Below, piece by piece: positions 45,367 to 53,986 of a stretch of 64,000 nucleotides of DNA. A program made the position numbers and the translations under genes. How positions within the stretch are numbered: the stretch's first letter is position 1; every line of letters begins with the position of its first letter. The DNA is taken from NCBI GenBank assembly GCA_938034445.1, contig CALHLD010000007.1, positions 1-64,000 of the forward strand, read 5' to 3'. The stretch is from an uncultured archaeon (GTDB lineage: Archaea; Thermoproteota; Nitrososphaeria; JACIWG01). The notes below the pieces were generated by a model. The model was not told where the DNA came from, made no database searches, and saw nothing but the letters and a program-made list of their open reading frames with translations.

Positions 45367-45391
45367 CCAGCTCTATAATAAACTTAGCTGG
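45367..45391. repeat. Inverted repeat upstream of the thiolase operon
   Basis: CCAGCT (45367-45372) and AGCTGG (45386-45391) form a perfect 6-bp palindrome with a 13-base spacer, about 25 nt upstream of the TATA-like box. It could be a regulator-binding site, or a terminator stem for the MNT transcript. Short enough to arise by chance. Confidence 0.35.
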
Positions 45392-45414
45392 CAATGGATT
45401 AATTCACTAAAAAC

Positions 45415-45461
45415 TTATATACACAATATGTATAAATAATTGTACAAGAAATTTAAGGAGG
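45415..45461 (+). promoter_or_regulatory. Promoter and ribosome-binding site of the thiolase-ACP operon
   Basis: A TATA-like element ttatata lies at 45415-45421; transcription would start near 45445. A strong Shine-Dalgarno AAGGAGG is at 45455-45461, 8 nt before the ATG at 45470. This fixes the thiolase start there rather than at an upstream TTG at 45440. Confidence 0.6.
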
Positions 45462-45469
45462 TAAAAAAG

Positions 45470-46729
45470 ATGGAGGCAAAGGCATCTATAGTTGGTGTGG
45501 GGTGTACCCATTTTGGAAGTGTTCTAGAAACACCGGAAATTAAGGGTCTAAGTCCATACGAGCTTGCTGTCAAAGCAGCATTTGAAGCACTAGATGATGC
45601 TGGCCTTGAGCCGAAGGATCTAGATGCATTTTTTATTGGAAGCATGCAAACTCATACTTCAGGATTATACAGTTGGTACTCTCAGTTATGTGATTGGCTT
45701 GGAATGGAACTTAAACCAGGTATACACTTTGAAACAGCCTGTTCCACCACGAATACTGGTTTAGGTTTAGCTACTATGGCAGTTAAATCTGGTACATTTA
45801 ATAGAGTTTTAGTTTTAGGCTGTGAAGTTCTAAGTTCTGAGCCTTTAGAACATCCAGGTAAAAGACGGCCAGTCGATGCCTTAGATCTTTGGTTTACGAC
45901 AGATTTTGGTGTTGATCAAGCATATTCCTATACTCATGCCTACGATATAGCAACTGCATATGGTGCTATACCCGCTCTTGCTTATGCTAAAAAGTACGGT
46001 CTGACCATAGAAAAGCTCGAGGAGGCTCTCTTCAACATCGCTTCCACTGTTAGACTTCATTCTTCAATGAATCCGAAAGCTTACATAAAGAAGAGTTTGG
46101 AGGATGAGGCAAAAGAATTGGGGTTTAGAGATGTATTCGAGTTTTGGGTTTCAAAGTATAATCCGTATCTTGCTTGGCCTATAAGAGTGAAAAATGCTTT
46201 GAATCCTGTGGACGGTGCCTCAGCATATATTATAACAACTCCGGAGGAAGCAAAATGTTTTACTGATACTCCTATCGATATACTGGGTTTCTATTGGTCT
46301 GTAAAAAATTATCCATGGTATGGTGACCCTACTACATGGCACTCCGATAAAATAGCTTTTCAGAAGGCTTTTCAAATAAGTGGTATCGAACCTAAGGATA
46401 TAGACTATTTACATGTTCATGATTGTATGCAAACTTATTGGCTTCTTCTAAGTGAACTTTCAGGTTATGTGCCAAAGGGCCAAGCTTGGAAAGCCGCTAT
46501 CGAGGGAAGATTTAGGTATGATGGTGACAGACCTATGACTACAAGTGGAGGCAGACATGGAAAGGGTCATGCTTTTGGCGCGTCCGCTGGTGCTGAAATA
46601 TATGAAGCTGTTAAACAAATGCGTGGTGAAGTTGGTCGTCGTCAAATAGTACCTGAACCAGAAATTGCAGTAATACACAATCACGGTTATGGAATGCATT
46701 CAGCTGTAACGGTCTTAAAGAGGAGGTAG
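45470..46729 (+). CDS. Thiolase family protein (SCP2/archaeal type)
   Basis: 419 aa. The thiolase fold is seen from IVGVGCTHFGSVLE through the nucleophile region ETACSTTNTGLGLA (Cys91), the His motif GKGHAFGASAGAEIYEAV (about residue 364), and the C-terminal HNHGYGMHS loop. The second active-site Cys of classical thiolases is replaced, as in SCP2-like and archaeal thiolases. Biosynthetic archaeal relatives work with a DUF35 protein and HMG-CoA synthase to pass acetoacetyl-CoA into mevalonate synthesis. Here the DUF35 gene follows directly, but instead of HMG-CoA synthase an ACP and its synthase come next. Its substrate is therefore uncertain. Confidence 0.88.
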   Translation: MEAKASIVGVGCTHFGSVLETPEIKGLSPYELAVKAAFEALDDAGLEPKDLDAFFIGSMQTHTSGLYSWYSQLCDWLGMELKPGIHFETACSTTNTGLGLATMAVKSGTFNRVLVLGCEVLSSEPLEHPGKRRPVDALDLWFTTDFGVDQAYSYTHAYDIATAYGAIPALAYAKKYGLTIEKLEEALFNIASTVRLHSSMNPKAYIKKSLEDEAKELGFRDVFEFWVSKYNPYLAWPIRVKNALNPVDGASAYIITTPEEAKCFTDTPIDILGFYWSVKNYPWYGDPTTWHSDKIAFQKAFQISGIEPKDIDYLHVHDCMQTYWLLLSELSGYVPKGQAWKAAIEGRFRYDGDRPMTTSGGRHGKGHAFGASAGAEIYEAVKQMRGEVGRRQIVPEPEIAVIHNHGYGMHSAVTVLKRR

Positions 46730-46734
46730 ATGGT

Positions 46735-47133
46735 ATGGAGCCAATTATAACAAAATTTTATGAGCTGTTAAGCAAAGGCGAAATATGGGGTATGAAATGC
46801 AAGGATTGTGATAGTATAACTTTTCCACCTAAAACTGCATGTTCTTATTGCTATAGCAGAAATGTAGAATGGTACAAGTTAAGTGGAGAAGGTAAAGTAC
46901 TTTATGTATCAACAAGCATATTGCCAGCTAAAAGATTTGCAGAATATGCACCCTACGTCTATGGTCTTGTTAAATTGAAGGAAGGGCCATTTTTTGCAAC
47001 ACTAATAGATGGTATTGAGCCAAAGCCAGAAGCTTTAAAGGCTATTTTTGATAAACTACCACTTGATGTTACAGCTGAAATTAAGAAGATGGGTGGACTA
47101 GATATCCTGATATTCAAAATAAAAAAGGAGTAA
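46735..47133 (+). CDS. DUF35 OB-fold / zinc-ribbon acyl-CoA-binding protein
   Basis: 132 aa. A rubredoxin-like zinc ribbon (CKDCDSITFPPKTACSYC, about residues 22-39) is followed by an OB fold (GEGKVLYVSTSILP, YVYGLVKLKEGPFFATLI). DUF35 proteins bridge thiolase and HMG-CoA synthase in archaea and channel acyl-CoA intermediates. It begins 5 nt after the thiolase stop, with AGGAGGT overlapping that stop codon, so the two are expressed together. Confidence 0.92.
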   Translation: MEPIITKFYELLSKGEIWGMKCKDCDSITFPPKTACSYCYSRNVEWYKLSGEGKVLYVSTSILPAKRFAEYAPYVYGLVKLKEGPFFATLIDGIEPKPEALKAIFDKLPLDVTAEIKKMGGLDILIFKIKKE

Positions 47134-47145
47134 AAAATTAAGCAA

Positions 47146-47163
47146 CCCCTCCCCCCTTTTTTT
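47146..47163 (+). terminator. Polypyrimidine tract, possible partial terminator
   Basis: A run of C and T (cccctcccccc then seven T) directly follows the DUF35 gene and ends 10 nt before the acpS start. Poly-T tracts terminate archaeal transcription, so this could reduce readthrough into acpS-ACP-pta. No stem precedes it. Confidence 0.4.
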
Positions 47164-47173
47164 GGTGTAAAAT

Positions 47174-47542
47174 TTGATAGCTATAGGAATTGATATAATT
47201 CAAATATCAAGAATTAAAAGGGCAGTTGAAAGGAGTGGTGAAAAATTTTTAAAAAAGGTTTATACAGAGAAAGAATTGGAGTTAGAAAACAGTGTCGAAG
47301 GAATTGCTGCACGTTTTGCAGGTAAAGAAGCTGTTTTTAAGGCTCTCAGAATTAAATGGGAAGAAAATGCAAGCCTAAAGGATATAGAGATTCTTAGAGG
47401 CGAAGTTGGTGAACCAATAGTTGTCTTGCATGGTAAAATCAAGGATTTAGCCTCAAAAAAAGGGATAGAGAATGTAATATTAAGTTTGTCGTATGATTGT
47501 GATGTTGCTGTTGCCTGTGCGATAGCTTTATATAGCAAATAA
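47174..47542 (+). CDS. acpS: Holo-[acyl-carrier-protein] synthase
   Basis: 122 aa from a TTG start. It transfers 4'-phosphopantetheine from CoA to the serine of ACP. The magnesium-binding GIDIIQISRI motif (about residues 4-13) and the RFAGKEAVFKAL motif (about 47-58) are exact for AcpS, and LSLSYDCDVAVAC corresponds to the C-terminal SxSHxxxxAxA motif with His replaced by Tyr. Its presumed substrate, an ACP, is encoded 8 nt downstream. AcpS is uncommon in archaea. Confidence 0.9.
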   Translation: MIAIGIDIIQISRIKRAVERSGEKFLKKVYTEKELELENSVEGIAARFAGKEAVFKALRIKWEENASLKDIEILRGEVGEPIVVLHGKIKDLASKKGIENVILSLSYDCDVAVACAIALYSK

Positions 47543-47550
47543 ATAATATA

Positions 47551-47808
47551 ATGTTTGATGATGTTATGAACCAAGTTGAAGAAAGGGTTAAAGAAATTGT
47601 TTCCCAAGTTTTTAATGTTAAGCGTGAAGATTTAAGAGACGATACAAATTTTGTATTGGATTTACATGCGAAGTCCGCTGATATAGTAGAATTATTAGCT
47701 CTACTCGAAGATGAATTTAAGATTGAGATTCCTCTTGCAGAGGCAATAAGGAATAAGACAGTAGGCGATGCATGGAAATATATAGAGAGAAAAATTTCGA
47801 GCAAGTGA
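47551..47808 (+). CDS. Acyl carrier protein
   Basis: 85 aa acidic four-helix protein. The helix-II region reads LDLHAKSADIVELLALLEDEF, where the DSL/DSLD attachment site is K-S-A-D and Ser42 is the expected phosphopantetheine site. The acidic helix II (ELLALLEDEFKIEIP) and the final helix (TVGDAWKYIERK) are typical. It lies between acpS and pta, with intergenic gaps of 8 and 6 nt. Most archaea make no fatty acids and have no ACP, so the partner enzymes matter. It could serve acyl transfer, an acyl-lipid or lipoyl-type synthesis, or a polyketide-like step. Confidence 0.88.
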   Translation: MFDDVMNQVEERVKEIVSQVFNVKREDLRDDTNFVLDLHAKSADIVELLALLEDEFKIEIPLAEAIRNKTVGDAWKYIERKISSK

Positions 47809-47814
47809 TAGTAC

Positions 47815-48825
47815 TTGGAGAAAGAAGATGTGTTAGATTTTTTCTTAAATGAAGCAAAAAAGGAAATTAAAAGGATTGTTCTCCTTGATGGAGAAGATGA
47901 AAGGGTAATTCAAGCTTCTCATTTGGCGCTTAGCGATAATATTGCTCAACCTATTTTAATTGGCAAAAAAGAGAGAATAATGGATAAGGCTAAACAAATT
48001 GGTGTTGATTTAAATGGAATAGAAATAGTGGAACCAATCGCCTCAAACAGATTATCCTATTACTCGAAACTTTATTCAGGAATTAGGGGAATAAGTAGCC
48101 TATTGGCGGAGAAGATTGTGAAGAAGCCCTTAATATTTGGTGCACTTATGGTCCAGGCTGGTGATGCTGACGGTATAGTAGGTGGGGCAATATATACTAG
48201 TGCCGAATTTATAGCCGCGATTCAACTTGTCATAGGAGTGAGGAAAGGAGTAAGTGTACCCTCGAGCTTTTTTATAATGGATATACCTGGTTTTAAGGGT
48301 GGAGAGAATGGTAAATTAATTTATGCGGATGCAGCCTTTAATCCTGACCCAAATTCGGAGGAATTAGCTGATATAGCTATAATGACAGCATTGTCTGCAA
48401 AGATGCTTCTTGGCTGGCATCCGAGAGTAGCTATGCTTTCTTTTTCTACAAAGGGTAGTGCTGCCCATCCAAAAGTTGATAAGGTAATTAGAGCTACTGA
48501 AATAGCAAAATCTAAGGCTCCTCCAGGTATAGACATCGATGGTGAACTACAAGCTGATGCAGCTTTAGTATCAGAAGTTGCCAAAAAGAAGATAAAGGGG
48601 GAAAGTGCTGTAGCAGGTAAGGCTAATATATTAATTTTCCCTGACCTCGACTCAGCAAACATAGCTTACAAGCTGACTCAATGGACCACTAACGCGGGTG
48701 CATATGGTCCAATACTACAGGGCTTCAATAAACCTGCCAGTGATTTATCAAGAGGTGCAACTGTTAAAGATATATTAGGGGTTATAGCAATTTGCGCAGT
48801 AAAATCTCAGAAAAATATAGGATAA
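47815..48825 (+). CDS. pta: Phosphate acetyltransferase
   Basis: 336 aa, the usual short Pta/phosphate butyryltransferase length, from a TTG start 6 nt after the ACP gene. It interconverts acetyl-CoA and acetyl phosphate. Signatures are RIVLLDGEDERVIQAS near the start, GDADGIVGGA (about residue 117) and the C-terminal NILIFPDLDSANIAYKL. Position behind ACP raises the question whether acyl-ACP or longer acyl-CoA is used. With acetate kinase it gives ATP plus acetate. Confidence 0.93.
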   Translation: MEKEDVLDFFLNEAKKEIKRIVLLDGEDERVIQASHLALSDNIAQPILIGKKERIMDKAKQIGVDLNGIEIVEPIASNRLSYYSKLYSGIRGISSLLAEKIVKKPLIFGALMVQAGDADGIVGGAIYTSAEFIAAIQLVIGVRKGVSVPSSFFIMDIPGFKGGENGKLIYADAAFNPDPNSEELADIAIMTALSAKMLLGWHPRVAMLSFSTKGSAAHPKVDKVIRATEIAKSKAPPGIDIDGELQADAALVSEVAKKKIKGESAVAGKANILIFPDLDSANIAYKLTQWTTNAGAYGPILQGFNKPASDLSRGATVKDILGVIAICAVKSQKNIG

Positions 48826-48827
48826 GA

Positions 48828-50033
48828 TTATTTGCTCATAGCAAGTGATAAAGATGTTTCAGCTATAACTTTTTCTTCGTCAGTAGGTATTACAAACACT
48901 TTAACCCTAGAATCATAACTTGATATTTCACCTTCATATTTTTCTGGTTCCAAATTTTTAATTTTATCAATTTTTAAACCAAGGAAATCGAATCCTTCAA
49001 GAATCATTTCACGTAACCAATGTGCTTTTTCTCCTATACCAGCAGTAAAAACTATAACATCAACTCCATTCATAATGGCTGTATAGGCTCCAATATACTT
49101 TTTGATCCTATGAACAAAAACATTTATGGCCAAGTTCGCTCTGTAATCTCCTTGATCTGCTTTTTCTTTGATCAATCTAAGGTCCTTACTTATTCCTGAC
49201 AAACCGAGTAATCCACTTTTCTCATTCAAAATATTGTATACTTCGTCGACACTTTTATCTTCCCACTTACAGAGAAAATAGAATATCGAAGGATCTATAT
49301 CACCTGACCTAGTTCCCATAACAAGGCCTTCTAAAGGCGTTAACCCCATACTGGTTTCTATGCATAAACCATTTTTTATAGCAGCAATGCTTGATCCAGC
49401 ACCTAAATGGCATGTAATTATCTTTAGTTCCTCAACAGACTTTTTCATAAGTTCTGCCACTTTTTTTGAAACATACGCATGCGACGTTCCATGGAAACCA
49501 TAACGTCTTATTCTATATTTTTCATAATATTCGTATGGTATAGCATAAATGTATGCATGTTCAGGAATTGTTTGATGGAATGCTGTATCAAAAACTGCAA
49601 TATGAAGTGCAGTAGGTATTAATTGACGTAATACAATTATACCTGTTAAATTGGCAGGATTATGGAGGGGTGCCATAGATGAATATTTTTTTATTATTTC
49701 AATAACATTATTGTCGATTATTACAGGATTGGTTATTTCTTCACCACCATGTACTACTCTATGCCCAACTATTTTTACTTCATCAAGACATTCTAAGACA
49801 CCATGTTTCTCATGACAAATATTTTTAAGTATTTCATTGAATGCCTCATTAAGATCATTGATAGTTTTCTTATAACTAACTTTTCCTTTTACTGAGTCGT
49901 AATCAAAATAAGAAATTTCTTCACCAATCTTTTCAACAGCACCGGAAACAATTAACTCTAATTTTTCTTTTTCATATGAAAATAGTTTATATTTAACAGA
50001 CGAGCTTCCACAATTTACAACTAAAACTTTCAT
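48828..50033 (-). CDS. ackA: Acetate kinase
   Basis: 401 aa, full length. It makes ATP and acetate from acetyl phosphate. Family signatures are VLVVNCGSSSVKYKLF at the N-terminus, VGHRVVHGGE (about residue 92), FDTAFHQTIP (about 150), HLGAGSS (about 210), MGLTPLEGLVMGTRSGDIDP (about 230) and VFTAGIGE (about 325). It converges on pta with only 2 nt between stop codons, so the two are transcribed from opposite ends. Together they form an Ack-Pta acetate pathway, found in only some archaea. Confidence 0.96.
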   Translation of the reverse strand: MKVLVVNCGSSSVKYKLFSYEKEKLELIVSGAVEKIGEEISYFDYDSVKGKVSYKKTINDLNEAFNEILKNICHEKHGVLECLDEVKIVGHRVVHGGEEITNPVIIDNNVIEIIKKYSSMAPLHNPANLTGIIVLRQLIPTALHIAVFDTAFHQTIPEHAYIYAIPYEYYEKYRIRRYGFHGTSHAYVSKKVAELMKKSVEELKIITCHLGAGSSIAAIKNGLCIETSMGLTPLEGLVMGTRSGDIDPSIFYFLCKWEDKSVDEVYNILNEKSGLLGLSGISKDLRLIKEKADQGDYRANLAINVFVHRIKKYIGAYTAIMNGVDVIVFTAGIGEKAHWLREMILEGFDFLGLKIDKIKNLEPEKYEGEISSYDSRVKVFVIPTDEEKVIAETSLSLAMSK

Positions 50034-50411
50034 TAGTCTTATCCCTCTAATTAATATTACTCATACCAATTTTTATTTAAATTTTTACATTTGTGCTACA
50101 ATAACACTACACCATCTTATTTGAAAATAAATGAAATTTTTTATAAAAATAACTTTTGAACGGAACAACCACTCACACGAGCAAGCTTTTGAGAGATGTT
50201 TAAGTCCTTATTTTCTTTTCTCTTTTCCTATCCACCTTAAGCCAGTTTAGCGGCTTTCTTGAATCCCTTTTAGTGCCACGGGCAGTAATACGATTCTTTC
50301 TTCTAAATTGTTTCCTAATATAAAATCATAAAAAATTGAAAGGTGATAAGTATGCCGCGTAAAAGGAAAAAGAAGTAGCCCAATAAAGGTAATTAAGGAG
50401 CTTTTATGAGC
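50034..50411. other. Intergenic region with a micro-ORF
   Basis: This 378-base gap lies between the divergent start of ackA and the end of the M28 peptidase gene. Besides the micro-ORF described separately, it holds a 41-codon open frame on the minus strand (50200-50325) that is strikingly basic (ITARGTKRDSRKPLNW, WLKVDRKREKK) but has no ATG, GTG or TTG start. It may be a decayed basic-protein gene. Confidence 0.4.
50352..50378 (+). CDS. Possible 8-residue basic peptide MPRKRKKK
   Basis: An ATG at 50352 opens a frame of eight residues ending in TAG. It is preceded by an AGGTGATA ribosome-binding-like sequence and, about 27-35 nt upstream, an AT-rich TATA-like box (taatataaaat). The composition is extreme: six of eight residues are Lys or Arg. 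The arrangement resembles a translated gene and recalls tiny ribosomal proteins such as eL41, but no homology can be claimed at this length. Confidence 0.35.
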   Translation: MPRKRKKK

Positions 50412-52427
50412 CTATATTTTTTCTAATGTGATAAAATCCATCTTTTCAAGTAAACGGAACCATTCAATTAATTCTCTCAAGTTTACATGCCCGTATTCTA
50501 TTTTAAGCTTTTTCCATATTTCCAAAACGCTTTTTTTCCCATCAGCCCAGAATAGTGCTAGGGTTGAAATTGTCCTCCATCCTCGAACTTTCATTAAAAT
50601 TTTAACTCTCTTCTTCATTTTATCGTCTAAACTGTTTATCTTTAGTTTTATGTCTACTGGTCCTGGATGCTTTCTTTTTGGTATTAGCTTTTCTGCCTCC
50701 TTTTCTATTCTACTTTTTTTCTTAGCTACTTCTGTTTTTGTTTGAGTGTCTGGTGCGAGTCTTTTGAGGTATTCTTTGAACATTTCCTCCTTTACGTTAA
50801 CGGATTCTGAAAATTTTTTCTCATAATATTTGCACAATTCTCCTAAATTGTCTTCGCCATCTATTTTGCTTAAAGCCTCTATTGCCTTTATAAGCCATTC
50901 TCTCCAAAATTCTTCACATTCTTTTAGAAAGGTAATTTTTTCTTCACTATATTTTCTTAACTCATCTTTATTCATGTTGGATATTTCGTGAAAGACTTTC
51001 TCTATTATGTTATCAATCTTCTTTTCACAGTACCTTTCAATCAATAGTCCAAGAAATTCATAGTCTCTTCTACTTAAGTTTGCGATGGTATATGCTAAGG
51101 TAGACGATATGGCTCCAACATACCATAGCATGTTCGGGTCAACCTTATCTAATGTGTCTTCTGATGTGTGATAGAATTTGTCAGGCCAGTTTGTGAAAGA
51201 CACTGTAGGCACTCCAATACTTGGATCAGATAAGACTTCGTGGTCGCTTCCTCCTGAAAAGTTAATGAACTCATACCTTATTAGGGGAAAATGGTCTTTT
51301 TCTGAAAATGAGGATATCTTTTTTGGAATATAGTTGAACAGATACTCTATGTAGGGGTTGATGAAGCTTGGAAGCGAATAGGGTGTGCTATCTACCATCA
51401 AAATGCTTTCACAAATCTTCTGATCTTCTCCAACCATGTCAAGGTTTATTCCTGCCACAAACGAATCTAAGCAATCCTTATTCATGTTCAAGAATGCTAC
51501 TGTCCCAGTTATTTCTGGAACAAACAGGAACCTTATAGTCTTCCTCGGCCTATTCAATTTTCCTTCGCCAATTAATCTATTTAGAGTGAGCGCTGACTCT
51601 ATTGCTGCAGCTACACCTGATGCATTATCGTTTGCAGAAGGCTGAGGATGACATAAATGCGCTACGACAATAACCTCCTTATCCTCTTCACCTCTAATTT
51701 TTGCAGAAACAACCTCAAACGTTCCATCATACATTCTACTTTTAACTATAGCCTTAACCTTCAACCTCTTCTTTAAAGCAAGCTCCCTAATTCTAGCTCC
51801 AATGCGTGGTGAAACAACAAACCCAAAACATCTCCTCTTTCCCCGATGCCACCAAAAACTGCAATATTGTAGTGCATCAGGCAAATCCATCTTACTTCTA
51901 ACAGGAGGCCATTCTCTTAATCTATCTGTAACTATTCCTATCGCACCCCCCTTCTCAACAGCTAAAGAATATACATCATTTAAATCTCCTGAAGCAAAAA
52001 CAACCTTTCCTCTAACATCAACATCCTCATATTCCTCTTCTACATCACCCTTATCTAAAACCGCAAGGTCTACAACTATCCCATCAGCTGGCGTAGGTGC
52101 ACTACGCTGTACTATAGAAAACTTGTTCACCGAATAGTCTGCAATCTTTTCTTCGCCTTCTTCTGTTAAAAGAAAAAGTTTAGCATCCTCCACCTCACTT
52201 TCTTGAAATGATCCATAATTCCAAAAGGTTACATCTTCGGAGGCTGGAAATCTTAATATCTCACACTCCAACCCATTCTTTTTTAAAAGATTATACACGT
52301 ATTCCGCTGCCCTCCTATATCCTGGACTCCCCTGTATTCTATGAAAATTTATCAGTTCACTAACAAAATTTTTAGCCCTTTCCCCCGAATACTCTCTCTG
52401 GATAGCCTCAAAACTTTCTCGTATCAT
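50412..52427 (-). CDS. M28 family zinc peptidase with PA domain
   Basis: 671 aa. A protease-associated domain (DVRGKVVFASGDLNDVYSLA, about residues 139-158) is inserted before the M28 catalytic site: AHLCHPQPSANDNASG (about 257), FVPEITGT (about 305), INLDMVGED, SGGSDHEV (about 395) and FYHTSEDTLDKVDP (about 418). A long C-terminal helical extension with LIPKRKHPGP and a winged-helix-like end follows. There is no signal peptide. DUF4910-like aminopeptidases with this plan occur in bacteria and some archaea. Substrate unknown. Confidence 0.88.
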   Translation of the reverse strand: MIRESFEAIQREYSGERAKNFVSELINFHRIQGSPGYRRAAEYVYNLLKKNGLECEILRFPASEDVTFWNYGSFQESEVEDAKLFLLTEEGEEKIADYSVNKFSIVQRSAPTPADGIVVDLAVLDKGDVEEEYEDVDVRGKVVFASGDLNDVYSLAVEKGGAIGIVTDRLREWPPVRSKMDLPDALQYCSFWWHRGKRRCFGFVVSPRIGARIRELALKKRLKVKAIVKSRMYDGTFEVVSAKIRGEEDKEVIVVAHLCHPQPSANDNASGVAAAIESALTLNRLIGEGKLNRPRKTIRFLFVPEITGTVAFLNMNKDCLDSFVAGINLDMVGEDQKICESILMVDSTPYSLPSFINPYIEYLFNYIPKKISSFSEKDHFPLIRYEFINFSGGSDHEVLSDPSIGVPTVSFTNWPDKFYHTSEDTLDKVDPNMLWYVGAISSTLAYTIANLSRRDYEFLGLLIERYCEKKIDNIIEKVFHEISNMNKDELRKYSEEKITFLKECEEFWREWLIKAIEALSKIDGEDNLGELCKYYEKKFSESVNVKEEMFKEYLKRLAPDTQTKTEVAKKKSRIEKEAEKLIPKRKHPGPVDIKLKINSLDDKMKKRVKILMKVRGWRTISTLALFWADGKKSVLEIWKKLKIEYGHVNLRELIEWFRLLEKMDFITLEKI

Positions 52428-52493
52428 TCATCTAGCTTACCTAAAGAGAATATAATAACATTTTTAATTCATAACCTAATCATGTAGGGTTTG

Positions 52494-53513
52494 ATGGATA
52501 AGCTCCTAATACCAAAGCCAAAATCAGCGGGCATAATATTATCTTACAAATGTACAAGCAGTTGCAGACATTGCATGTACGCCTCCTCACCCCATTGGCA
52601 AGGTGACTGGATGAGCTCAAACCAGCTTGAACAAATAATTTCTAAATTATCAGAAACAATAATTCCAAGTATATTCGGTTCAAGAAATGTTGGCGTCAAT
52701 GTTGGACTACATTTTACTGGAGGAGAGCCGTTCCTAAACTACAATCTTTTATCGAACGCTGTAAAAATTGCTAGAAAATATGGTGTCCCATCTGTTTTTG
52801 TTGAAACAAACTGTTTCTGGTGTACTGATGAAAATGTTGTTAGAGAACGTTTTACGGAATTAAAAAATTTTGGCTTAGATTGCATGCTTGTTAGTGTTAA
52901 CCCATTCCTTCTAGAATATGTTCCATTTGAGAGAACAGAGAGGGCAATAGACATAGGCTACAGAACATTCATACAAAACCTCATAGTTTACCAAGAATAT
53001 TATAGGATATTATTCAAAAAAATGAACATAAAATCAACACTACCATTCGAAGAATTCTTGAAAAAGGCTGAACCAACATGGACTCACTACATAGAACTCC
53101 TGCCAATGGGACGCACAGTATACAAACTTAACATGCTATTCAAAAAATATCCTACAAAATACTTCTTCAACCAATCATGCTACCACGAACTTACCAGAGA
53201 CTGGCACATTCACATAGACAACTACGGAAACTACGTTCCAGGATACTGTGGCGGCATATCCCTAGGAAGCATAAAAGATTTCGAAAAACTTTTCAACGGC
53301 ATAATTTTAGACGAACACCCAATAATCAACGCCTTAATCACAGACATTAAAACATTATACAATATAGGAGTAAAAGATTTCGATTACAAAGAAGATGCAG
53401 AAGGATATATTTCAAAATGCCACCTGTGCATAGATATAAGAAAACATATAATCGAAAAAGGCGGAAAATTCCCTGAACTCAAACCTATAGAATTTTATGA
53501 GAACCTAACATAA
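52494..53513 (+). CDS. Radical SAM protein with C-terminal cysteine cluster
   Basis: 339 aa from ATG 52494; a TTG 3 nt upstream is also possible. The SAM cluster motif is CTSSCRHC (about residues 21-28), followed by HFTGGEPFLN (about 73). The C-terminal half has cysteines in QSCYHELTRDW, PGYCGG and CHLCID, consistent with an auxiliary iron-sulfur SPASM/twitch domain that binds modified-peptide or cofactor substrates. No adjacent precursor peptide was found. The second half of the gene is notably C-rich on the coding strand. It is divergent from the M28 peptidase gene. Confidence 0.85.
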   Translation: MDKLLIPKPKSAGIILSYKCTSSCRHCMYASSPHWQGDWMSSNQLEQIISKLSETIIPSIFGSRNVGVNVGLHFTGGEPFLNYNLLSNAVKIARKYGVPSVFVETNCFWCTDENVVRERFTELKNFGLDCMLVSVNPFLLEYVPFERTERAIDIGYRTFIQNLIVYQEYYRILFKKMNIKSTLPFEEFLKKAEPTWTHYIELLPMGRTVYKLNMLFKKYPTKYFFNQSCYHELTRDWHIHIDNYGNYVPGYCGGISLGSIKDFEKLFNGIILDEHPIINALITDIKTLYNIGVKDFDYKEDAEGYISKCHLCIDIRKHIIEKGGKFPELKPIEFYENLT

Positions 53514-53986
53514 ATTGTCAATGTCACCGTATTTGGCTACACCATCTTAATTTTCATCTAATGAAAAATAAAATTTGGTCTAAGAACATGTTGGTTAAAG
53601 TGAATGTAGAAGTACTTATGGTACACAATTTTTATAAAATGTAAACCTAGAAAAATTTTTATGTCCTCTGAATATATAGATTCGGCAGAGTTCAGACAAG
53701 ATATAAAGCTTGATGAATTAGTGAATGAAACTGATCGTGTCAACTGTAATCGGATGAAAAAATAGATTTTTAATGGAGTCTGTCTAATATGGAGGAGGTA
53801 ATTAGATGTTCGTTGATACCCTTAACGGCTTAAGCCTGGAGATTCTCAGTTCTTTGAACTTGAATTTTTTATTATACCGGCTCTGGGCTTTCGGCTAATT
53901 TTGGTAGGGTAAACATTTTTACGAAATTTAATTTTATAGTAGCGTAAAAAATTTTTAACCCTATATTACCATTAAATATTTTTATA
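53514..53986. other. Gene-poor region with short, probably decayed frames
   Basis: No full gene is seen. A 34-codon frame (53661-53765, MSSEYIDSAEFRQDIKLDEL...) follows a TATA-like box without a ribosome-binding site. A 30-codon frame (53806-53898, starting MFVDTLNGLSLEIL) follows a near-perfect Shine-Dalgarno (ggaggaggt, 53791-53799). Both look like truncated remnants or small peptides. The remainder is AT-rich. Confidence 0.4.
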
